Positions 1-9,832 of a DNA stretch of 64,000 nt are shown here, one piece after another. Every line of letters begins with the position of its first letter. Position 1 is the first letter of the stretch. The stretch spans positions 434,001-498,000 of the forward strand of contig NZ_REFW01000001.1 in the NCBI RefSeq assembly GCF_003688855.1, given 5' to 3'. The position numbers were made by a program, and so were the translations under genes. The stretch comes from Tessaracoccus antarcticus (GTDB taxonomy: Bacteria; Actinomycetota; Actinomycetes; Propionibacteriales; Propionibacteriaceae). The notes beneath the pieces are model-generated. The model ran no database searches. It was not told the origin of the DNA and worked only from the letters and a program-made list of their open reading frames with translations.

Positions 1-437
1 ATTTTCCAGCCGGTCCAGAGCAGGAACGCGGCGAAGACGTAGAGGATCCAGGAGAAGTTCTCAATCAGCAGCGCACCGCCGGCGATGAACACACCGCGGA
101 ACACCAGTGCCCCCAGCACGCCGAGGAAGAGCACGCGGTGCTGGAACTTGGGGGGCACGGCAAAGAAGCTGAAGATGATGGCCCAGATGAACACGTTGTC
201 CACGGACAGGGACTTCTCGATGAGATATCCCGCGAAGTACTGCTGCCCGAATTCGGCGCCCCACACCATCCAGACGACCGCGCCGAACGCGACGCCGAAC
301 GCCACCCACACGCCCGTCCAGGCGGCTGCTTCCCTGACACCGATGGCGTGGGCGCGGCGGTGGGCGAACAGGTCCACCGCCAGCATGACCACGATGAAGG
401 CCACCACTGCGGCCCAGGCCCAAACGGGTACATCCAT
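1..437 (-). CDS. TerC-family integral membrane protein (3' part missing)
   Basis: TerC-family membrane proteins are linked to metal-ion (tellurite, manganese) homeostasis. The reading frame from an ATG at 437 gives about 145 residues before the window edge. They show repeated hydrophobic helices and the family segment with Ser-Val-Asp-Asn-Val (around residues 72-76 of SLSVDNVFIW), followed by FFAVPPKFQHRVLF. An AAGGAG ribosome site lies 6 bases before the ATG and inside a perfect hairpin (446-468). The next gene (ABC exporter, same strand) ends at 614, so TerC probably has its own promoter in the 176-base gap. The carboxyl part is outside the window. Family call is firm; the transported ion is inferred only from the family. 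Confidence 0.85.
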   Translation of the reverse strand, partial: MDVPVWAWAAVVAFIVVMLAVDLFAHRRAHAIGVREAAAWTGVWVAFGVAFGAVVWMVWGAEFGQQYFAGYLIEKSLSVDNVFIWAIIFSFFAVPPKFQHRVLFLGVLGALVFRGVFIAGGALLIENFSWILYVFAAFLLWTGWK

Positions 438-445
438 GAAAAGCT

Positions 446-468
446 CCTTCGATCGATGTGATCGAAGG
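446..468 (-). promoter_or_regulatory. Hairpin sequestering the terC ribosome site
   Basis: Read on the minus strand, CCTTCGATC and GATCGAAGG form a perfect 9-bp stem around a 5-base loop. The 3' arm contains the AAGG of the Shine-Dalgarno sequence of the TerC gene. Folding would hide the ribosome site, so it looks like a translational on/off switch. Some TerC genes are preceded by the yybP-ykoY manganese riboswitch; I do not recognise its conserved core here. Confidence 0.5.
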
Positions 469-613
469 TCTCTCCCAGCCCTCAACGGGCCCGCTCGCCG
501 GGTCCTTGCGGACCGTACTGACGACGAAACGTGGGTGGGATACTCCCCTTCAACGGTTCAACAAGTGAAACATATTTCGGGTGTTGCGCACAACCCGGCG
601 CTGGATCCGACGT

Positions 614-2467
614 TCAGCGACGCTCCCCGAGGGAGGTCTCCCACTGGCTGTGGAGTGACGCGAAGTTGCCGGACTCGAGGGCGATGAGTTCGTCTGGCGT
701 CCCGTCCTCGATGATCCGTCCGTGCTCCATCACCAGCACGCGGTCCGCGATGGCGACGGTGGACAGCCGGTGGGCGATGATGATGGCCGTCCGCCCCTTC
801 AGCAGCGTCTGCAGGCCCCGCTGGACGAGGCGCTCACTGGGCAGGTCCAGGGAACTGGTTGCCTCGTCGAGGATCAACACCTGTGGGTCTGCGAGGAATG
901 CCCTGGCGAAGCTGACGAGCTGACGCTGCCCCGCTGACAGGCGGCCCCCGCGACTGCGGACATCCGTGTCGTACCCGTCCGGGAGCGACCGGATGAAGGT
1001 GTCGGCGCCCACCGTGATGGCGGCCGCCTCGATGTCCTGGCGGCTGGCACCGGTGCGGCCGAGTTCGATGTTGGCGGCGACCGTCCCGGAGAACAGGAAG
1101 GAGTCCTGCGTCACCATGACGACGGTACGACGCAGCTCCGCGTCCGTGATGTCACGCACGTCGGTGCCGTCGATCCGCAGTGCTCCCGCATCGGGGTCCA
1201 CGACGCGGGCGATGAGTTTCACCAGTGTGGTCTTGCCGGCGCCGGTCTCCCCCACGAGCGCCACCACCTGTCCGGCCGGGATGGCCAGGTCGAGGTGCGG
1301 CAGCACGGGCTTGTTCGTGCCGTAGGCGAACGTGACGCCCTCGACGTCGATGCTGCCCCTGGCCATGCCCAGCGGGATGGGTGTGACGGGGTCCATCACC
1401 GTCGGCTCCTCCTCCAGCACACCGGAGATCTTCTCCAGCGCGCTGGTGGCACCCTGCAACTGGTTCGCAAACATCATGATGTCGGTGACGGGGTCGAAGA
1501 ACTGGCGTGCGTAGAGGACTGCCGCCAGGAGCACACCGACGGGGAGGGTTCCGCTGAGCACGCGGGACCCGTCGACGTACATGAGAGTCGCGGAGACGAT
1601 GGCTGCGAGCGCCACGATGACGGTGTTGGCCACGCCGAAGGTGAAGATGACGCGGGCGTTGGAGACCCTGTACTCCTCGGCTTTCTCACCGAACTCAGTG
1701 GTGCGCGACTCCTCGGCACGGAACGCCTGAACGGCGCGGATGCCCACCATGGACTCCACGAAGGTGGCGATCATGGAGGCCGACGCCCCCCGCACCTTGC
1801 GGAACCGGTTGCGGGACTCGGTCACGAACCACCACCCGAACAGTGCCGTGGGTACCAGCCCCGCCAGCAGGATGAACCCGCTGGGGACGTCGAGGAGCAT
1901 GAGGGCCACGACGGTGCCGATGAGGAACAGCAGGGAACTGACGAACTGGGTGATGCCGGCGGCGATGAACTCGCGGATGGCTTCGATGTCGCTGGTCTGG
2001 CGCGAGATCAGGCGACCCGACGTGTAGGACTCGTGGAACGAGATGCTGAGCCGTTGCGAGTGGGCGAAAAGCCTGCGCCGCAACTCCAGCACGAGCGCCT
2101 GCGCGAACCGCGGGGTAACGGCTTTGGCGTGGCCCTCCAACAGGCCGGCCAGCACGGCACACACCAGGGTGGCCAGGGCGATCACCACGAACGGCGTCCA
2201 GGGCTTGCCGCCCAGTGCCCCGAACCCGGCATCCACCCCCAGCCCGACCAGCGCAGGGACGGCCACGGCCGCGGAGGTGCCGATGAGCGTGGCCGCTGCC
2301 ACTTCCGCCACCTTCCAGCGCTCCGGATAGAGCAGGGAGCCCAGGAGCCGCATGGAGCGCCTCTGGAGGATCTTGTTCTGGGCGCGCGAGAGCTTGTCGG
2401 CGTCCTCGCCCTGGATGCCACGAACGGAGTCGGCCACCTCTTGGCGCCTGTCGGTCTTCTGGCTCAT
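614..2467 (-). CDS. ABC exporter, fused permease-ATPase, canonical half
   Basis: This 617-residue half-transporter has an N-terminal six-helix type IV exporter membrane domain (about residues 40-340) and a C-terminal ATPase. Walker A is GETGAGKTT, the signature is LSAGQRQ, and Walker B is LILDEATSSLD with the catalytic Glu present. It overlaps the upstream gene by 4 bases (ATGA), so the two are translationally coupled and should form a heterodimer. The partner has a degenerate ATP site, as in BmrCD/TM287-288-type exporters. Likely a drug or lipid exporter in the cytoplasmic membrane; the substrate cannot be read from sequence. Confidence 0.9.
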   Translation of the reverse strand: MSQKTDRRQEVADSVRGIQGEDADKLSRAQNKILQRRSMRLLGSLLYPERWKVAEVAAATLIGTSAAVAVPALVGLGVDAGFGALGGKPWTPFVVIALATLVCAVLAGLLEGHAKAVTPRFAQALVLELRRRLFAHSQRLSISFHESYTSGRLISRQTSDIEAIREFIAAGITQFVSSLLFLIGTVVALMLLDVPSGFILLAGLVPTALFGWWFVTESRNRFRKVRGASASMIATFVESMVGIRAVQAFRAEESRTTEFGEKAEEYRVSNARVIFTFGVANTVIVALAAIVSATLMYVDGSRVLSGTLPVGVLLAAVLYARQFFDPVTDIMMFANQLQGATSALEKISGVLEEEPTVMDPVTPIPLGMARGSIDVEGVTFAYGTNKPVLPHLDLAIPAGQVVALVGETGAGKTTLVKLIARVVDPDAGALRIDGTDVRDITDAELRRTVVMVTQDSFLFSGTVAANIELGRTGASRQDIEAAAITVGADTFIRSLPDGYDTDVRSRGGRLSAGQRQLVSFARAFLADPQVLILDEATSSLDLPSERLVQRGLQTLLKGRTAIIIAHRLSTVAIADRVLVMEHGRIIEDGTPDELIALESGNFASLHSQWETSLGERR

Positions 2468-4257
2468 GCCGCATCCTTCTCGGTCTCGAATGAGGAGATG
2501 ACGTAGCGGTAGCGCTCGTTGGTGGCGAGCAGCTCGTGGTGGGTCCCGACGGCCACCACCTGACCGCGGTCGAGCAGCGCGACGCGGTGCGCCAGCGCCA
2601 CGGTGGAGGGCCGGTGCGCCACGATCAGGGCCGTGGTCTGCCCCAGGGCCCGGTCCAGCTCCGCTGTGACGCGCGACTCCGTGTGCACGTCGAGTGCTGA
2701 GAGGGGGTCATCCAGCAGCATGAGACGCGGCTGGCTGGCGATGGCGCGGGCCAGCGCCAACCTCTGCCGCTGGCCTCCGGAGAGGCTCTGGCCCTCCTCG
2801 CCGATGACGGTGTCGACACCGTCTGCCATGGACTCCACGAACTCAGAGGCCGACACCTGCAGTGCCTCGGCGAGCACGTCGTCGTCGGCGTCCGGGTTGC
2901 CCAGCAGGACGTTGTCTCGGACCGACGCGCTGAACAGCGTCGGCTCCTCGAACGCCACCGAGAGTTGGGAGCGCAACTGGTCGCGGGTCAGGTCACGCAC
3001 GTCAACACCGTCGATCAGGATGCAGCCGGCGGTGACGTCGTAGAACCTCGCCGCAAGGTTGATGAGCGTGGACTTGCCCGAACCCGTGAGTCCCACGAGC
3101 GCCATGCGCTCGCCCGGGGCAACGTCCAGGTCCAGCCCGGACAGCAACGGTGCCTCCCCCGGACCCTGGTCGTCGAACTTGAACTTCACGTTGCGGAACT
3201 CGAGCCGGGCGCCGCGTCCACCCTGTGCCGGGGCGACGGGGGTCTCCGGGTCCGCGACTGTCACGGGCGAGTCCATGACCTCCTTGAATCGGGAGGTGGC
3301 GCTCAGGGAGTCGAGGCTGAAGGAGATGAGGTACCCCAGGAACTGCAGGGGCATCCGCAGGATGGTGGCGGTGGCGAAGAAGGCCACCACCCCGCCCAGG
3401 CTGACCCAGCCGAAGGACGCGAACCAGATGGCCAGGGCCAGGCACACGGCGATGACCACGTTGGGAATCAGGACGAGCCACCGGAAGATGCGGGCGTCGG
3501 CCTGCCCGCGCTCCACCTCAAGGTCGCGCAGCTTCTCGGCCTCGCCACCGAAGCGTTCCAGCGCCTCCGAGGCACGCCCGAAGGCCTTGAGGATGCGGAT
3601 GCCCTTGACGGACTCCTCCACCACTGTGGCCACGTCACCGGACTGGTCCTGGGCGCGTCGCGTCAGCTTCCGGTACTGCTCCTCGAACCGGACCATGAGG
3701 AAGACCAGCGGCAGGGAACCCGCAAGGAAGACCAGGGCCAGGATCCAGTTCGTGCCGGCCATCAGGATCACGCCGATGATAATCATGCTGATGTCGTTGA
3801 TGAGCATGATGAGCCCGAACGCGAGCCAGCGGCGCACGAGGTTGAGGTCCTGCGTGACGCGGGTCAGCAGCTGCCCTGACGGCCACCGGTCGTGGAAAGC
3901 GGCAGGCAGGTCCACGAGGTGGGAGAACAACGCCATCCGGGCCTTGTACTCGATGCGCGTGGATGTGTTCAGCACCATGAGGCGCCGCACGAACACCATG
4001 GCCGCCTCGAACAGTCCGAGGCCGAGCACCACGAGGGTGGCCGGCAGCAGCGCCCCGCGGTCACCCGTGGTGATGGGACCGTCGATGAGCTGCCGGAGGA
4101 CCTGGGGCATCAGTAGTGCCGCCACCGATCCCGCGAGCGTCACGAACAGCGCCAACACCAGCACCCACAGATGGGGTCGCGCATACGGCGCCAGCACCCG
4201 TATGACCACCTTGAGTGGTGGGACAGTGCCGTGCGTTGGTTCCTTGACTTCCGCCAT
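2464..4257 (-). CDS. ABC exporter, fused permease-ATPase, degenerate half
   Basis: This second exporter half has about 597 residues from the ATG at 4257, chosen because GGAGG precedes it; the open frame runs further up to 4395 without a ribosome site. It carries six membrane helices, then an ATPase with Walker A GLTGSGKST and signature LSGGQRQ. After Walker B it reads LLDDPLSALD: the catalytic Glu is Asp, a mark of the non-hydrolysing site in asymmetric heterodimers. It is first in the operon and overlaps the next gene by 4 bases. It is divergent from treY across a gap of about 155 bases that must hold both promoters. Confidence 0.9.
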   Translation of the reverse strand: MAEVKEPTHGTVPPLKVVIRVLAPYARPHLWVLVLALFVTLAGSVAALLMPQVLRQLIDGPITTGDRGALLPATLVVLGLGLFEAAMVFVRRLMVLNTSTRIEYKARMALFSHLVDLPAAFHDRWPSGQLLTRVTQDLNLVRRWLAFGLIMLINDISMIIIGVILMAGTNWILALVFLAGSLPLVFLMVRFEEQYRKLTRRAQDQSGDVATVVEESVKGIRILKAFGRASEALERFGGEAEKLRDLEVERGQADARIFRWLVLIPNVVIAVCLALAIWFASFGWVSLGGVVAFFATATILRMPLQFLGYLISFSLDSLSATSRFKEVMDSPVTVADPETPVAPAQGGRGARLEFRNVKFKFDDQGPGEAPLLSGLDLDVAPGERMALVGLTGSGKSTLINLAARFYDVTAGCILIDGVDVRDLTRDQLRSQLSVAFEEPTLFSASVRDNVLLGNPDADDDVLAEALQVSASEFVESMADGVDTVIGEEGQSLSGGQRQRLALARAIASQPRLMLLDDPLSALDVHTESRVTAELDRALGQTTALIVAHRPSTVALAHRVALLDRGQVVAVGTHHELLATNERYRYVISSFETEKDAA

Positions 4258-4412
4258 CACCCGTTCGCCTCCACCACGTCGATCAACAGTGCCGGCCACA
4301 ACGGCACAACCTGCACAGGTTACGCGACGTTGGCGAGCATCTCCCCTTCCAAAGTGGGCAACGGCGGTACTGGATGGCTGGCGAGGCCCCTCCACTGCAT
4401 AGAGTTGGCGCC

Positions 4413-6980
4413 GTGACAGACCGAAACCCCGTGCCAGCCTCGACGTACCGCCTCCAGTGCCATGGCCTCTTCACCTTCGACGATGCCGCCGCGCAGGTGC
4501 CGTACCTGGCCGGGCTCGGGATCACCCACCTCTTCTGCTCCCCCATCCTGCAGGCCGCGCCGGGCTCGATGCACTGCTACGACGTGGTGGACCATTCCCA
4601 GGTGTTTGACGAGTCCGGCGGGGAGGCCGCGTTCCGACGTCTGGCCACCGCTGCGCACAACCACGGACTGGGTGTGGTGGTGGACGTGGTCCCGAACCAC
4701 ATGGCTGTCCCCACCCCGCTGTGGCACAACCATGCCCTGTGGGAGGTGCTGCGTGAGGGGCCCGACTCCCCATTCGCCCACTGGTTCGACATCGACCTCA
4801 CAGGTTCCCAGGCCATCCTGATGCCGGTGCTGGGCGACAAGATCGGGCGCGAACTGGCCGCCGGCACCATCACGGTGGAAACCCGCGACGTCCCCAACGC
4901 CGACGACACCATCTCGTCGCAGCCGGTGGTGGTCTACCACGACCACGTGTTCCCCATCCGCCCCGGCACCGAGCACCTGCCGCTTCCTGAACTGCTCGAA
5001 CAGCAGTGGTACCGGGTGGCGTACTGGAAGGTGGCCAGCGAGGAGCTGAACTACCGCCGATTCTTCGACGTCGACACCCTCGCGGCTGTCCGGGTGGAGG
5101 ACGACGACGTGTTCCGCGCCACCCACCGACTCCTCGTGGACCTTCACGCGGAGGGGCTCATCGACGGCTTCCGCATCGACCATCCCGACGGCCTCGCCAA
5201 CCCCCGCCAGTACCTGGCCGACCTGCAGAAGGCCACCGGCGGTTGCTGGGTGGTGGTGGAGAAGATCCTCGAGGCCGATGAGGCGCTGCCAAGCAACTTC
5301 GAGTGCGACGGCACCACCGGTTACGACGCCCTGCTGCGCGTCTCCGGCCTGTTCCACGACGCCGCCAGCCTCCCCCGCCTCACCGACCTGTGGGAGCGGG
5401 TCTCCGGTTCCGGGGAGGGGTTCGCCGCCAACCTCGCTCGCGCCAAGGAGGAGGTGGTGCAGGACATGCTGTTCACCGAGGTGAACCGCCTCGTGTCCAT
5501 CGTCGTCGGGGTCTGCGACGGTGACATCCGGCTGCGGGACCACACCCGCCGTCAGGTGTACCGGGCCATCAACGAACTACTCATGGGCATGGATCGTTAC
5601 CGCGCCTACGTGGAGCCCGGCCTCGTCCCCTCCGACGAGGAGCGCCAGGTGGTCCTCGAGGCGGCGGAGCGTGCCCGGCAGCGGCTCGCCGACGACGAGC
5701 AGGACACCCTGGACCTGATCGTGGCACTGGCATGCGGCGATCCCGGAACCGGCGAGGAGGGTCGGGGCGCGGAAACGCTACCCCAGCCCCACGGTCACGC
5801 CGTCACCACGGAGTTCCCCAGGGACGCGCCCAACACCGACGCGCTGCGCTCGGAGTTCATGGTCCGCTTCGCCCAGACCTGCGGTCCCGTCATGGCCAAA
5901 TCCAAGGAGGACACAGCCTTCTACCGGTGGAACCGGTTCGTCGCCGTCAACGAGGTGGGAAGCGAACCCACCATCGTCGGCGTGTCCGCGGACTCCTTCC
6001 ACGACTTCTGCAGCGATCTGAACACGACGTGGCCCTCCACCATGACCACGCTGTCCACCCATGACGCGAAGCGCTCGGAGGACGTCCGAGCCCGCCTGTC
6101 GGCGCTCACGGAGTTCCCGAAGGAGTGGGAGTCCTGCCTGACGGAGCTGCACTCCGCCACCGAGGAAATCCGCACCGAGCAGGTCGACGGCGCCACCGAG
6201 CTGCTGCTGTGGCAGACGTTGCTGGGCATGTGGCGGCTACCCGGGACGACGGCGGGCCAGCACCCCGTCAGCCAGGAGCGGCTCGCCGGGTACCTCACCA
6301 AGGCCATGCGGGAGAACAAGTCGCAGACCACCTGGACGGAACCACACGAGGCCTACGAGGATGCCATCCAGTCGCTGGCCGCCGCCGCGCTCCAGGACGA
6401 GCGGGTTGCCTCGGCACTCGACGAGTTCGTGGCCCTGTCCATGCAGTCTGTGCGCGCCACGGTGCTGGGGCAGAAATTGCTCCAGCTCACCATGCCCGGC
6501 ATCCCTGACGTGTACCAGGGCTGCGAGGTGGTGGACCTGTCACTGGTGGATCCCGACAACCGACGACCGGTGGACTTCTACCGCCAGGCGGGGCTGCTCG
6601 CCGGAGTGGACGCAGGCAGCGGCAACGGCCTCGACGCGGAGAAGCTGCTGGTCACCAGCCGCGCTCTGCGTCTGCGCCGCGATCACCCCGATGCGTTCCG
6701 CGGCGTCACGGCCGAGTACCGTCCCGTGGGCGCGACCACGGGGCACGCGGTCGCGTTTGCCCGCGCCGTCGCAGGTGACGAGCAGGTGACCGCCATCACT
6801 GTGGCGACGCGCCTCCTCTCAGGACTCATGGACCGCGGCGGCTGGGGCGATCACACCGTGTTCCTCCCCGAGGGACAATTTCGGTGCCTGTTGGGTGGCC
6901 AGGAGGTGACCGGGGGCCAGACCCTGCTGTCCGACGTCCTCGGAAACCTCCCCGTCGCGCTGCTGGTCCCCGTCAACTGA
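4413..6980 (+). CDS. treY: Maltooligosyl trehalose synthase
   Basis: TreY (EC 5.4.99.15) isomerises the reducing-end glucose of maltodextrins to an alpha-1,1 link, the first step of trehalose synthesis by the TreY-TreZ route. The GH13 protein of about 855 residues shows VPNHMAVP, the catalytic-nucleophile segment GFRIDHPDGL, the acid-base region VVVEKILEADE, and DGTTGYD. I take the GTG at 4413 because the product then begins just ahead of the family start (PASTYRLQ); an in-frame ATG at 4374 is possible. It lies directly upstream of treZ. The debranching enzyme treX, often a neighbour, is not in the window. Cytoplasmic. Confidence 0.95.
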   Translation: MTDRNPVPASTYRLQCHGLFTFDDAAAQVPYLAGLGITHLFCSPILQAAPGSMHCYDVVDHSQVFDESGGEAAFRRLATAAHNHGLGVVVDVVPNHMAVPTPLWHNHALWEVLREGPDSPFAHWFDIDLTGSQAILMPVLGDKIGRELAAGTITVETRDVPNADDTISSQPVVVYHDHVFPIRPGTEHLPLPELLEQQWYRVAYWKVASEELNYRRFFDVDTLAAVRVEDDDVFRATHRLLVDLHAEGLIDGFRIDHPDGLANPRQYLADLQKATGGCWVVVEKILEADEALPSNFECDGTTGYDALLRVSGLFHDAASLPRLTDLWERVSGSGEGFAANLARAKEEVVQDMLFTEVNRLVSIVVGVCDGDIRLRDHTRRQVYRAINELLMGMDRYRAYVEPGLVPSDEERQVVLEAAERARQRLADDEQDTLDLIVALACGDPGTGEEGRGAETLPQPHGHAVTTEFPRDAPNTDALRSEFMVRFAQTCGPVMAKSKEDTAFYRWNRFVAVNEVGSEPTIVGVSADSFHDFCSDLNTTWPSTMTTLSTHDAKRSEDVRARLSALTEFPKEWESCLTELHSATEEIRTEQVDGATELLLWQTLLGMWRLPGTTAGQHPVSQERLAGYLTKAMRENKSQTTWTEPHEAYEDAIQSLAAAALQDERVASALDEFVALSMQSVRATVLGQKLLQLTMPGIPDVYQGCEVVDLSLVDPDNRRPVDFYRQAGLLAGVDAGSGNGLDAEKLLVTSRALRLRRDHPDAFRGVTAEYRPVGATTGHAVAFARAVAGDEQVTAITVATRLLSGLMDRGGWGDHTVFLPEGQFRCLLGGQEVTGGQTLLSDVLGNLPVALLVPVN

Positions 6981-7011
6981 CCCCCAGCCCCAGCCCCAGA
7001 TCCAAGGAGCC

Positions 7012-8778
7012 ATGACGATGCACCACAGCAATCCCCTGCAGCGAAATGTCTGGGCCCCCACCGCACGCCGGGTGGAGGTGGTCGTGGACCAACAGCGCCT
7101 CCCCATGGTCCTCGCCGAGGGGCGCCCCGGGTGGTGGGTGCTGCCGGAGACGCTCCAGCCGGGCACGCAGTACGCCTTCTCGCTCGACGGCGGCGAGCCG
7201 TTGCCGGATCCGCGCTCCCTGTTCCAGCCTGACGGGCCGCACGGGCCCAGCATGGTGGTGGACCCGTCGCTGTTCCGCCGCCCCCAGTCGTGGGTGGGGC
7301 GGAACCTCCGCGGTGCGGTCCTGTACGAGATGCACGTGGCCACCTTCACCGCCGAGGGCACCTTCGACGCCGCCATCGAGCACCTCGATGACCTCGTCGA
7401 TCTGGGAGTGGATGCCGTGGAGGTGATGCCCGTGGCCGACTTCGCGGGCTCGCGTGGCTGGGGCTACGACGGCGTCGGCCTGTTCGCGGTGCACCGCGCC
7501 TACGGTGGGCCGGGCGGGTTCGTCCGTTTCATCGACGCCTGCCACACCCGCGGTCTGGGCGTGATCCTGGACGTGGTGCACAACCATCTGGGCCCCGAGG
7601 GCAACTACCTGGCCCAGTTCGGGCCCTACTTCACCGACACCCACGAGACCCCGTGGGGGCCGGCCGTGAACCTGGACGCCCCCGGCGCCGAGGAGGTCCG
7701 TGCCTTCCTTGTGGACTCGGCGCGGCAGTGGCTCGTCGACTTCGGCCTCGACGGGCTGCGACTGGATGCCGTCCACGCGCTCGCCGACGACTCCGACAAG
7801 CACTTCCTCGTGGAGCTCTCGGAGGCCGTCGCGGGCTGGGAGGAGGTGACGGGACGACCGTTGATGCTGATCGCTGAGTCGGATCTGAACCAGCCGTCCA
7901 TGGTCTCTCCCGTGGGGTCCGTCCCGGACGCCAGGGGCATGGACGCGCAATGGGCCGACGACATCCACCACGCCCTGCACAGCTTCTTCACCAACGAGAC
8001 CCAGGGCTACTACGTCGACTTCGGCCCCGTCGAGGTGCTGCAGAAGGCACTCGACGGCGTGTTCGTCCACGACGGAGCCACGTCCACGTTCCGGGGTGAG
8101 CAGTGGGGTCAGCAGGTGGAGCAGACTTCAGAGGACTACGACGCCCACTCCTTTGTTGCTTTCCTGCAGGACCACGACCAAGTGGGCAACAGGGCCACCG
8201 GGGACCGTATCGATGAGACCATCACCCCCGCCCAGCACGCAGCGGCAGCCGCGCTCTACCTGCTGTCGCCCTACACCCCCATGCTGTTCATGGGCGAGGA
8301 GTGGGCCGCCTCCACACCGTTCCCCTTCTTCAGCGACCTGGGTCCCGACCTGGGACCGCTGGTGACGCAGGGCCGTGCCCGCGAGTTCGCCCGGATGGGC
8401 TGGGACCGGCCAGTCCCCGACCCCCAGGCCGAGACGACCATGGCGGAGGCCGTTCTGCGCTGGGACGAGCGCTCCGAACCGGCGCACGCACGCATGCTCG
8501 ACTGGTACAGGACGCTGATCCGCATCCGCCACGAACAGCCGGACGTCCTCAACCCCCGCCTGTCCCAGACGACGCTGGAGAAGAACGACGACGACACCAT
8601 CGTCATGCGTCGGGGCCGGGTGGTGGTGGCCGCGACCCGCGCCACCGACCGCACCGTCGAGCTCGACCTGGGCTCCGTGGAGAAGGTGTTGGCGAGCTGG
8701 ACGCCCCTGGAGGACGGAGCGGGAGCGAACTCGCTCCCGGGGGGAGCCATCATCGCCCTACTGCCTGCAACGTTGTAA
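7012..8778 (+). CDS. treZ: Malto-oligosyltrehalose trehalohydrolase
   Basis: TreZ (EC 3.2.1.141) releases trehalose from maltooligosyl trehalose made by TreY. The 588-residue protein has an N-terminal beta domain, then the GH13 barrel with YEMHVATFT, VILDVVHNHLG, GLRLDAVHA (nucleophile Asp), LIAESDLN (acid Glu) and LQDHDQVGNR. The ATG at 7012 has AAGGAG at good spacing. It follows treY by 31 bases, a spacer containing three tandem CCCCAG units, and shares its operon. Its stop codon overlaps a LacI-type half operator. Confidence 0.95.
   Translation: MTMHHSNPLQRNVWAPTARRVEVVVDQQRLPMVLAEGRPGWWVLPETLQPGTQYAFSLDGGEPLPDPRSLFQPDGPHGPSMVVDPSLFRRPQSWVGRNLRGAVLYEMHVATFTAEGTFDAAIEHLDDLVDLGVDAVEVMPVADFAGSRGWGYDGVGLFAVHRAYGGPGGFVRFIDACHTRGLGVILDVVHNHLGPEGNYLAQFGPYFTDTHETPWGPAVNLDAPGAEEVRAFLVDSARQWLVDFGLDGLRLDAVHALADDSDKHFLVELSEAVAGWEEVTGRPLMLIAESDLNQPSMVSPVGSVPDARGMDAQWADDIHHALHSFFTNETQGYYVDFGPVEVLQKALDGVFVHDGATSTFRGEQWGQQVEQTSEDYDAHSFVAFLQDHDQVGNRATGDRIDETITPAQHAAAAALYLLSPYTPMLFMGEEWAASTPFPFFSDLGPDLGPLVTQGRAREFARMGWDRPVPDPQAETTMAEAVLRWDERSEPAHARMLDWYRTLIRIRHEQPDVLNPRLSQTTLEKNDDDTIVMRRGRVVVAATRATDRTVELDLGSVEKVLASWTPLEDGAGANSLPGGAIIALLPATL
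8768..8777. promoter_or_regulatory. LacI-type operator half site before the lacI-type gene
   Basis: CAACGTTGTA overlaps the treZ stop codon, about 30 bases before the regulator start. It repeats the arm of the strong palindrome at 9868-9892, so the LacI-family regulator probably represses its own gene as well. Confidence 0.5.
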
Positions 8779-8805
8779 TCGCTGTAGGGTACGCGTGGAG
8801 GAAGG

Positions 8806-9825
8806 ATGACCATGGCGCCCACACTGCACGACGTCGCACGGCTGGCGGGGGTGTCGATCAAGACGGTCTCCAACATCATCAACGACTACCCACACGTGCG
8901 CGAGTCCACGAGGGCGAGGGTTGAGGCGGCGATCGCCGAGCTCGGATACACGCCCAACCTCACGGCGCGCGGCCTGCGCTCCGGCCGCACGGGCGCCATC
9001 ACACTGGCGGTGCCGGATCTGGCGCTCAGCTATTTCGCCGAACTGGCCGCGCGCGTCATCGCGGAGGCGGACGACGCCGGCATCGTCGTGCTCGTCGAGC
9101 AGACGGGCGGCGACCGGGAACGTGAACTGCAGCTGCTCCGCAGCCCTCGGCTAAAACTCACCGACGGCCTCATCTTCAGCCCCCTGGGCATGGGTCAGGA
9201 CGACGTCGGCTTCCTCGACGTGTCCTACCCACTGGTGCTCTTGGGCGAACGCATCTTCGAAAGCCCCGTGGACCACATCACGATGCGCAACATCGACGCA
9301 GCCCGCGCCGCCACCGAGTTCCTGCTGGCTTCCGGGCGCCGGCGGATCGCCGTCGTGGGTGCCCACCGGGGGGAGGTGGTCGGCTCCGCCGGCCTTCGGC
9401 TGCGCGGCTACTCGGAGGCGCTGGAGGCCGCCGGCATCCACTTCGACGAGGCCCTCATCGGCCACACCCATCTGTGGCGCCGCAGGAATGGCGCAGAGAC
9501 CATGCGCGAACTCATCGATGGGGGCGTCACCTTCGACGCCGTCTTCGGACTCAACGACACGTTGGCGCTGGGCGCCATGCGCGTGCTCCAGGAGGCAGGG
9601 CTCCGTGTTCCCGAGGACGTGGCCGTGGTGGGCTGGGACGACCTGGACGAGGCCCAGTACTCCATCCCCTCCCTGACGACCATCGACCCGGGGCAGCCCT
9701 GGATCGCCGAAACGGCCGTGCGAACCCTGCTGCAGAGGATCAGGAAGACCCCCGGCGCACCCGAAAGGGGCCTGCAGATGGCGGACTTCCGCATCGTTGA
9801 GCGAGAGTCGGCCCCCGCCAGCTGA
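8806..9825 (+). CDS. LacI-family repressor of the arabinoside operon
   Basis: This 339-residue regulator starts with the LacI helix-turn-helix (TLHDVARLAGVSIKTVSNII, residues 4-23) and a hinge helix. A periplasmic-binding-protein-like effector domain follows, including the VFGLNDTLALGAMRVL stretch typical of sugar sensing. GGAGGAAGG lies just before the ATG at 8806. Downstream in the same direction are a sugar ABC transporter and a GH51 arabinofuranosidase, with a perfect operator between. The inferred effector is arabinose or an arabino-oligosaccharide. It is separated from treZ by only 27 bases but is probably transcribed at least partly from its own promoter. Confidence 0.9.
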   Translation: MTMAPTLHDVARLAGVSIKTVSNIINDYPHVRESTRARVEAAIAELGYTPNLTARGLRSGRTGAITLAVPDLALSYFAELAARVIAEADDAGIVVLVEQTGGDRERELQLLRSPRLKLTDGLIFSPLGMGQDDVGFLDVSYPLVLLGERIFESPVDHITMRNIDAARAATEFLLASGRRRIAVVGAHRGEVVGSAGLRLRGYSEALEAAGIHFDEALIGHTHLWRRRNGAETMRELIDGGVTFDAVFGLNDTLALGAMRVLQEAGLRVPEDVAVVGWDDLDEAQYSIPSLTTIDPGQPWIAETAVRTLLQRIRKTPGAPERGLQMADFRIVERESAPAS

Positions 9826-9832
9826 GACACCC

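Noticed and set aside
438..613. yybP-ykoY manganese riboswitch before the TerC gene
   Set aside because: The conserved core cannot be recognised by eye; only the terminal hairpin is clear.
1295..2506. 403-codon open frame antisense to the ABC exporter
   Set aside because: Shadow of the exporter gene, which has all ABC motifs; no family likeness.
6981..7000. CRISPR-like or functional tandem repeat in the treY-treZ spacer
   Set aside because: Only three CCCCAG hexamers; too short to mean more than a slippage tract. No CRISPR array is seen anywhere in the window.
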